From positions 620,001-684,000 of the forward strand of contig NW_027445626.1 in the NCBI RefSeq assembly GCF_035582795.1: a stretch of 64,000 nucleotides of DNA, read 5' to 3'. The DNA comes from Mycteria americana. Lineage: Eukaryota > Chordata > Aves > Ciconiiformes > Ciconiidae. Both the position numbers and the translations under genes were made by a program. Below the pieces are notes generated by a model. The model ran no database searches. It was not told the origin of the DNA and was given only the letters and a program-made list of their open reading frames with translations. Of the stretch, positions 57,771-64,000 are shown piece after piece. Every line of letters starts with the position of its first letter. Within the stretch, counting starts at the first letter, position 1.

Positions 57771-58716
57771 AACATGGACTTCTGAGCTAGTCATGCAGTG
57801 TTGTACTGTGGAGGGATAAACAACCTTTACGAGCAGGACTGAGAGTCCGGTGCTGGAAATGGTGATTGTTATGGGCTGGTCTGGGACGGTTGCCTTGGGG
57901 CAGCTTCCCTGGGGTGTACAGTGAGCATGGGCACAGACCAGAGCCTGCTCTGCTGGTCCTGCCTCTCTCCCCCAGGAGGTCTGGCTGTGCAAGGACACTG
58001 CCGCATGCTCCCACCCTGGATACTCAATTTAGCTGTTCAATCGTGTTTTCCTCCTGAGGGAACTTTCCTGGGCTTGTTCTTGAGAGAAGCTTTGGAAGAA
58101 AAAGTCAGCTTTCAGGCACTGCCATCAGGAGATCCCCTTGGGTGATGGAAACTCTGTTATGGAGGTCAGCTCTGCCAAGGAAGTGCCCATTGCCTGTCAC
58201 TGCGTGCAATCACAGGACTGCCACCCAAAAGGACTGTGACCAAGCTGCAAGAGCAAGCCTTCCTTACCTCCACACAGGGGCTCAGAAAGAGAGTGTGGAA
58301 TGTAAAAGAGAACAGCTGCAGAAAGAGCAAGCACTGGTGCTCCCTGGCAGTGCTGCTGGGCCAGGACTCTTTTGCCCTCCACCTCTGCATGCAGGCTCTG
58401 CCACTGCAGCACCAGAAAAAGTCTCAGAAAAAGGATCTCAGCTGAAGAAGTTGCTGCAGGGTTCTTTAGTTTTTTAAAAAAGCACAGAGAACATGGCTCT
58501 TATTTCAAGTCTTTTCAACAGTCTCTTGGTAACACTACAAAGGTAGATACAGAATTAAAAATGGCATGAATAAAGACATTTCTTTGTGCACATTATCACA
58601 TGTAAAACAGAGCAAAAACCCCTCCACCACCACCACCAAAACCTCCAGAAGACAGGCTGAGCCTGTAATGACATCCATTATGAGTGATACGCTCCAAAAA
58701 AGGACAGTTTATTGCT
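57771..58716. other. Unannotated interval downstream of OR14 copy 3
   Basis: No gene recognised; a short CCA-repeat patch lies near 58625. Confidence 0.35.
58707..58712 (-). terminator. Polyadenylation signal AATAAA next to the OR14 copy 3 stop codon
   Basis: On the minus strand AATAAA lies only four bases past the stop codon, an unusually short distance. A longer 3' UTR may use another signal. Confidence 0.4.
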
Positions 58717-59643
58717 TTAGAAAAAACATCCCATCATCAGTTTCCAAACTGCATCCTTGAGCTCCTTGTCTCTGAAGCTGTAGATGAGGAGATTCACTGC
58801 TGGAGGCACCACCGAATACAGAACTGCCACCACCACATTGAGGGATAGGGAGGAGATAAAGGGTGGTTTCAGGTAGGCAACCATGGCAGTGCTTAGAATG
58901 AGGGAGACCATGGCCAGGTGAGGGAGGCTCATGGTAAAGGCCTTGTGCTGTCCCTGCTCAGAGGGGATCCTCAGCACAGCCCTGAAGATCTGCACATAGG
59001 ACAGCACAATGAAAACAAAACAGCCAAGTGCTACTAAGAGACTAACCACAATAAGCCCAACTTCCCGGAGGTAAGCATCTGAGCAGGAAAGCTTGAGGAT
59101 CTGGGGGATTTCACAGAAGAACTGCTCTAGGGCATTGCCTTGGCAGAGAGGTATGAAAAATGTATTGGCAGTGTGCAGCAGAGCATAGAGGAAACCACTG
59201 CCCCAGGCAGCTGCTGCCATGTGGACACAAGCTCTGCTCCCCACGAGGGTCCCGTAGTGCAGGGGTTTGCAAATGGCAACATAGCGGTCATTGGACATGA
59301 TGGTGAGAAGAGAAAACTCTGCTGACATCAAAAAGAGAAACAGATAGACCTGGGCAGCACATGCTGAGTAGGAGATGGCCCTGGTGTCCCATAGGGAATT
59401 GGCCATGGCTTTGGGGACAGTGGTGGAAATGGAGGCCAGGTCGAGGAGGGAGAGGGTGAGGAGGAAGAAGTACATGGGGCTGTGGAAGTGGTGGTTACAG
59501 ACTACAGCAGTGATGATGAGTCCATTGCCCAGGAGGGCAGCCACGTAGATGCCCAGGAAGAGCCAGAAGTGTAGGAGCTGCAGCTCCCGTTTGTCTGTGA
59601 ATGCCAGGAGGAGGAATTCAGTGATGGAGCTGGCACTGGACAT
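58717..59643 (-). CDS. Olfactory receptor, family 14-like (OR14 copy 3)
   Basis: A minus-strand odorant receptor of 308 residues from MSSASSITEF at 59643, with the splice acceptor (CTTGGACAG) intact just upstream at 59668-59667. Most motifs are normal (GNGLIITAVV, HSPMYFFLL, ACVHMAAAAWGSGF). There are odd residues at usually fixed sites. TM3 ends MSNDRY rather than M(A/S)YDRY. The TM7 motif NPLIY is NLLIY (CTC for the usual CCC). KAFS(T/M)C is KAFTMS, which loses the conserved TM6 cysteine. The frame is complete, yet the Pro-to-Leu change in NPxxY would be expected to harm signalling, so it may be a gene in decline or one with relaxed constraint. Closest to copy 2. Confidence 0.88.
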   Translation of the reverse strand: MSSASSITEFLLLAFTDKRELQLLHFWLFLGIYVAALLGNGLIITAVVCNHHFHSPMYFFLLTLSLLDLASISTTVPKAMANSLWDTRAISYSACAAQVYLFLFLMSAEFSLLTIMSNDRYVAICKPLHYGTLVGSRACVHMAAAAWGSGFLYALLHTANTFFIPLCQGNALEQFFCEIPQILKLSCSDAYLREVGLIVVSLLVALGCFVFIVLSYVQIFRAVLRIPSEQGQHKAFTMSLPHLAMVSLILSTAMVAYLKPPFISSLSLNVVVAVLYSVVPPAVNLLIYSFRDKELKDAVWKLMMGCFF

Positions 59644-62280
59644 TTGCTGCCTCTGGGCATGGGGACCTGTCCAAGGAGGAAAAGGTGGTGAGACAATAGG
59701 CGAGACTTCTCAGAGCAAAATCAAAGCCATTTCTCATAAATCCTCCCCTGCTGCACACCCACCACCCTTTTGTCTTTCTAGGAGACCTTCCTTCAGCTCT
59801 CTGGCTGGAGCTCTGGTTGGTGCTGGTTCAGTGTGTGGTGAGGAGCAGGGGCTTTGTGCGCTGGCAGCCGAGGCGTCAGCCCTGCTCTGCAGCAGTGAGT
59901 GCATGGGAACGGTGGGGGCAGAAGCCAGTGCTAGTTTTGGACTTTGTCACAGGAAACTGCTCCCAAAACAGAAGAGCTTGTCCGCATCTGCACTGCCAGT
60001 GCTAAGCAATGGGGATGGCAGAAGGCAGTTGGAGAGGTTATTTTTATTTTCACAGCTCCCCTCCATCTCCCGTGGGGAGTGTGTTTGGATGTCAGAACCC
60101 CTCAGCATTTCTGCTGCACTCAGGGAGAACAGAGGGAGTCCTACAAGGCAAGAGGATTGCCGGTGGTTCAGTGAAGAGTGAGGGGTGCTGGTCTGTCCCT
60201 CCGTGTTGTTCCCAGCTGCCCAGTGCTTGCACGTTTCTGAGAGGGAGGGTGATCACACTCCCACGTTATCCTGAAGAGTCACCAGACACTGGTGAGAGCA
60301 GAGGTGTCCACTGCAAACCACTAAATGTCTTCCCCTTTCTCAAGGACTTAGCACCCCATTTCTAGCCAAAGGCACACGTGGCTCATTGTGCATCCTGGGA
60401 GGCATCTGACAGTTTGGAAGGACACCCCAAGGAGACAGCCAAGTGTGCTAATGATGGCATCTGGTGAAGGGAAACCCAGCTCATTTCCTAGCCTCCCAGA
60501 CTGCATTGCCCAGAGCTTCACAGGTTAGAGGAAAGCTGGACACCTCATTGCCTTAAACACATGTGAATGGGAGGACCCCCAAGATCAGTGCCTGACTCTG
60601 CAGCTGAAACTACTCTTCCCAGAGAGCCTTACATCAACACCAGGAGCAGCTGAGGGAGGCAACAGGGAGGCAGAGGGGCACTCAGGAAAGCCTTTGCCTT
60701 ACCCAGCACTGCACAACCCCTCCCAGATGTTGATAATGCAGGGCAGTCCCCTTCAGCCCCTGCTCAGCAGGAAATGGGCACATGGCAGGAGAAATGCACT
60801 TCATCTCTTCTGCTGGCAGATGGACAAGGGGGTAACTAACACCCTCAACCCCACGGGCTGGCCGAGGGCTTTGCTAGGTGGGAGAGGAGACAAGAGGGGT
60901 GTTGCTCAGGGAAGGCATCTGCACTGCAGGGCATGGCCGGGAGGTGCCCATATCTCCCCTGCAGCAGGGTTTTGCTTCCTATTTCGCTCCCTCCTTGCCC
61001 ATGTCTCTACTGCCTGGAGCTGTCCCAGCTGGGACCTGTTTCTCTGGCCCCATGTCTCTTCCCTGCCAGTGCTCACAGCCCCGATCCCAGCCCCTGTGTG
61101 CCCAGCTCTGCCCTGCAGCCTCTGTGTGTGTGTGCAGGGACCAACGAGCAGGTTACACAAACCCTGATGAAACTGGAAAGGTGATGCTGGTTTTATCTGT
61201 AGGCTGCTGGGGGTGAAGGCACTTGCTGAGGTTCCTAGTAAACCCCAGAGTGATGGTTTAGGAGTCTCAGCCCCTTCTCTAGCCCACACAGCTGAGTTTC
61301 CATTCCCACCAAGCCAAGCCAGAGAAAAGTGGAAGCACAGATTCAGGAAAACACAGACTCAAGCAGGAAACCCTGCCCTGACCGTACTCATGACAAGTCC
61401 CCTCGGATATGACCTGGGCATGACCTGGATCTGAGAGCAGCGCTGTCCCACGCAGCGCCCTCTCAACAGCAGAAGAACCCTGCCTTGCCCGGGGTCGCTC
61501 CTTCCATGCACAGCTTCTCCCCACAACACCGTGGGGAGGTCCCCGGGCATGCTGAGTGCTGACCCTGGCAGGCAGCAGAGTCCCTGCCCTGGATCACAGC
61601 CCCCTGGGTTGCTGGAACCCTGCTGTGGGCAGCCCTGGCTGCACACCCAGATTCACAGCCTGCAGCTGTCCCTGGGAGAAGGCAGCCATCATGGCCTGTC
61701 CTTTGGACAGTGCAGCAGAGAAGCCCTGCTCTGGAGCACATCCTCCTCCTCTACACTACAGAAACTGTAAGAGTCCTCCTGAAAGACCCCATGGGCTGTG
61801 GGATGTGCCAGCTTTGGGAGATCCCTGCAGGAACACAAGGTACATTGCCTTGCATCCAGAGACTTACCATGTAGGGGGCTTTGAAGATCTCTCCTCCAGT
61901 GAGGTCTCAGCCATCTTCCCACTCATGACTGCCTTTAAGCTCTCTCTGCCCTGCTCCTCTCCCCTCACTGTCTGCAGGCAGTGCCCTCAGCCCTGCTGTG
62001 CTTTGCAGAGCTGCTGCTCCTGGGCAGAGCTGTCTCTCTGCAGCTTTGCCACTTGCCATGAACTTCCTCTGTCCCAGGAGCCCGGCCCACCTGAGCAGCA
62101 GAGGACCAGCCCAAGGCAGCACTTCCTCTGCCCCCTCTGGCCTCCCTCCAGGTGTCCCTGGGGCTCCAGGGGAACCTGCTGTGAAACAGGCTGAAGGAAC
62201 CAGTGATGGTTCCTTCCCTCAACTGGGGAGAGGCACTTTTTTCCAGCAGTGTCATTTCTCCTATTGGGAAAAGAGTCAGG
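59644..62280 (-). repeat. 5' flank of OR14 copy 3 (segmental duplication)
   Basis: Matches 45420-48250 and, inverted, 1-2200. Contains the candidate first exon at about 61938-61868 with donor ATG/GTAAGT, giving an intron of about 2.2 kb to the acceptor at 59667. Confidence 0.65.
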
Positions 62281-62392
62281 CATGAGAATCACCTTTTTTT
62301 TTGTTCCATCATTAGGCAGGACACCTGGAAGGTGACAGGCAGGGATCTAATTTCTGCAAGCTGGGAAATGTCTTCAATTGAGTGAATTTAGG

Positions 62393-62456
62393 CATTTCAT
62401 TCTGGGTTTGTAATTTCATTCTGGGTTTCTCATTACATTCTGGGTTTGTAGTCCTA
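62393..62456 (+). repeat. Three tandem copies of a 22-base unit
   Basis: CATTTCATTCTGGGTTTGTA-like unit repeated three times. Not present in the paralogous position near 48290. Confidence 0.7.
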
Positions 62457-62839
62457 GGAATAGAAAGACATTCAGCTGTCTTTTGTCCATGCCATGTCTC
62501 TGCTCTGAAGCAAAGCCTTTGCACACATGGGGTCTTGGACACTTGGTAACAGGTTTCCTTAGGGCAAGTATGAGCTTGCCTGGTGCCACAGCTGGGGTGC
62601 TTCAGCTCAAATGTGCAGCAATGCCCTCAGACAGGGGCACAGACAGGATGAGCTGGAGCTGTGACTGTGGGAGACAGAGCTGTGACATGGTGGCAAAGCT
62701 CAGTACAGCTGGTATTCAAGGACAGCATCCTCCAAGCTCAGCAATAGTCCAGATCGCAACTCAAACTAAACTTGAAAGGCAATTCAAGGGCACTGTAATG
62801 AGTGTTTACTACTTCAGGAACAGTTAAAGCAGAAACAAA

Positions 62840-63728
62840 GATACTGTGTGGCCACTGCTGAGTTTTGTAAGAGCAGGTGTAGATAACTGTGAGATTCTCT
62901 GTTATCCTCTTTGCCTCAGTCTTCCCCAGCAAGGTCTCTCAGGCCTCTGTGACTCAGGGCAGGACTCTGGAGAAGATCAGCCAGAGGTGGATGTGGATCA
63001 AGTCAGGGGTTGCTTGAGCAAATGCAATCCTTTCCAGGACAGGAGGGGAGGCATCCCAGGGAGCTGAGAGGGCAAGCCAATCTCACAGTGAGGACACTCT
63101 CCGTCACCTTTATAAGGTCATGGAGACTGGGGGGACTCCCTGATGACTGGCAGCACCCAAACATTGCATGCACCTTTCCAAAATGCCCAGCAGAGGAGCA
63201 GTGAAACTCAAGGCTGTGCCCCAGAGTGTGTCCACTCAGATCCCATTTCTGGGTGTCTCAAAAAGAAGCTGACTGGTTTGACCCAGGGCAGCTTGTGTCT
63301 TGCCATCCTCTTTGCTTTCGGGAATGAAAGAACAGGCTGGCTGGACACAGGGAGAGCAGTGCTTGTCTTTTAACCTGGAAGTCAGTGAAGTTTTCAACAT
63401 CATCCCCCACAATATTCTTGTGCCCATGTTAGGGTATTATGGCCTGCATGGGTGCATAAGAGGAGGAGTAAATAACCAGATGGCTGGTGGGGCTCAGAGG
63501 GATGTGGTCAATGTGTGGTAGTCTGCCTGGAGGCACCTAGCTAGAAGGCTCCTGCGAGGGTCTGTCCTGCCACTTGCCCTATTTAACGTGGTTTTAATGA
63601 TCTGGAGGAGATGAGAGAGTTCTTTTTCATAGCACTTGTAGATGAAACGATATTGAGGAGAGGAGACAGTACACTGGAGGGCACGGCTGCCATCCCAAAG
63701 GGCATAGCCAGGCCAGAGGGATGGGCAA
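62840..63728 (+). mobile_element. CR1 LINE fragment, reverse transcriptase region
   Basis: Decayed CR1 with a recognisable block near 63370 (LEVSEVFNIIPHNILVPMLG) and WRHLARRLLRGSVLPLALFN following. Its front part is shared with 49370-50230, so it predates the OR14 duplication. Confidence 0.75.
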
Positions 63729-63731
63729 AAA

Positions 63732-64000
63732 GTAGAATCATAGAATGATAGCAACATAGAATCATTTAGGTTGGAAAAGACCTTTAAGATCATCAGGTCC
63801 AGGTGTTAACCTAGCACTGCCCAGTCCACCACTAAACCCTGTCCCTAACCACCACCTCTGCATGTCTTCTAAATACCTCCAGGGGTGGTGACTCAACCAC
63901 TTCCCTGGGCAGTCTGTTCCCATGCTTGACAACCCTTTTGGTGAAGAAATTTTTCCTAATGCCCAATCTAAACTTCCCCTGGTGCAACTTGAGGCCATTT
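63732..64000 (-). mobile_element. CR1 LINE 3' end, continues beyond the window
   Basis: Minus orientation. Starts with the CR1 tail (AATCATAGAATGATAGCAAC), then TTAGGTTGGAAAAGACCTTT and the typical CR1 3' region to the window edge. Confidence 0.92.

Overview
The window is vertebrate and almost certainly avian. It carries many CR1 LINE pieces with bird-type 3' tails, bird LTR families, family-14 olfactory receptors (the clade expanded in birds), and GC-rich, minisatellite-laden DNA of microchromosome character. No species can be named from the sequence alone. The mix of olfactory receptors with a multi-SRCR (scavenger receptor cysteine-rich) receptor and tRNA sequences recalls chicken chromosome 16, where OR and SRCR genes lie near the MHC. 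That synteny is an inference.

Layout. 1-4.4 kb: OR14-type gene on + with its 5' flank, then an OR11-like pseudogene. 4.6-7.6 kb: a CR1 split by a block of minisatellite and degenerate telomere-like DNA, ending in a long ATTCT array. 8.5-9.4 kb: an OR6-like pseudogene on -. 13.1-14.1 kb: a nearly whole OR11-like gene with one in-frame stop. 16.0-17.9 kb: a polypurine/polypyrimidine tract that switches strand, then CR1 and LTR debris. 19.6 and 21.6 kb: a tRNA-Phe relic and an intact tRNA-Ala(CGC). 22.2-34.8 kb: a 17-exon WC1/CD163-type receptor on -, with nine SRCR domains, a membrane segment and a tyrosine-rich tail. 36-38.6 kb: three minisatellites. 40-43 kb: CR1 copies. 44.4-50.2 kb and 58.7-63.3 kb: two OR14-type genes on -, each with a long shared 5' flank. 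49.4-57.5 kb: LTRs and envelope remnants of endogenous retroviruses, some nested.

How the genes relate. The three OR14 copies share about 2 kb or more of 5' flank, including a candidate noncoding first exon with a conserved splice donor, so promoter and coding exon were duplicated together. The SRCR receptor has phase-1 exons throughout, and the proposed exons add up to an uninterrupted 1235-codon frame. Its tail carries a YEEI motif and two GYDD motifs, as expected for an immune co-receptor of the WC1 type. Two of its exons were duplicated in tandem and a third copy survives as a relic. The remaining long stretches are noncoding as far as I can see, and each is listed.
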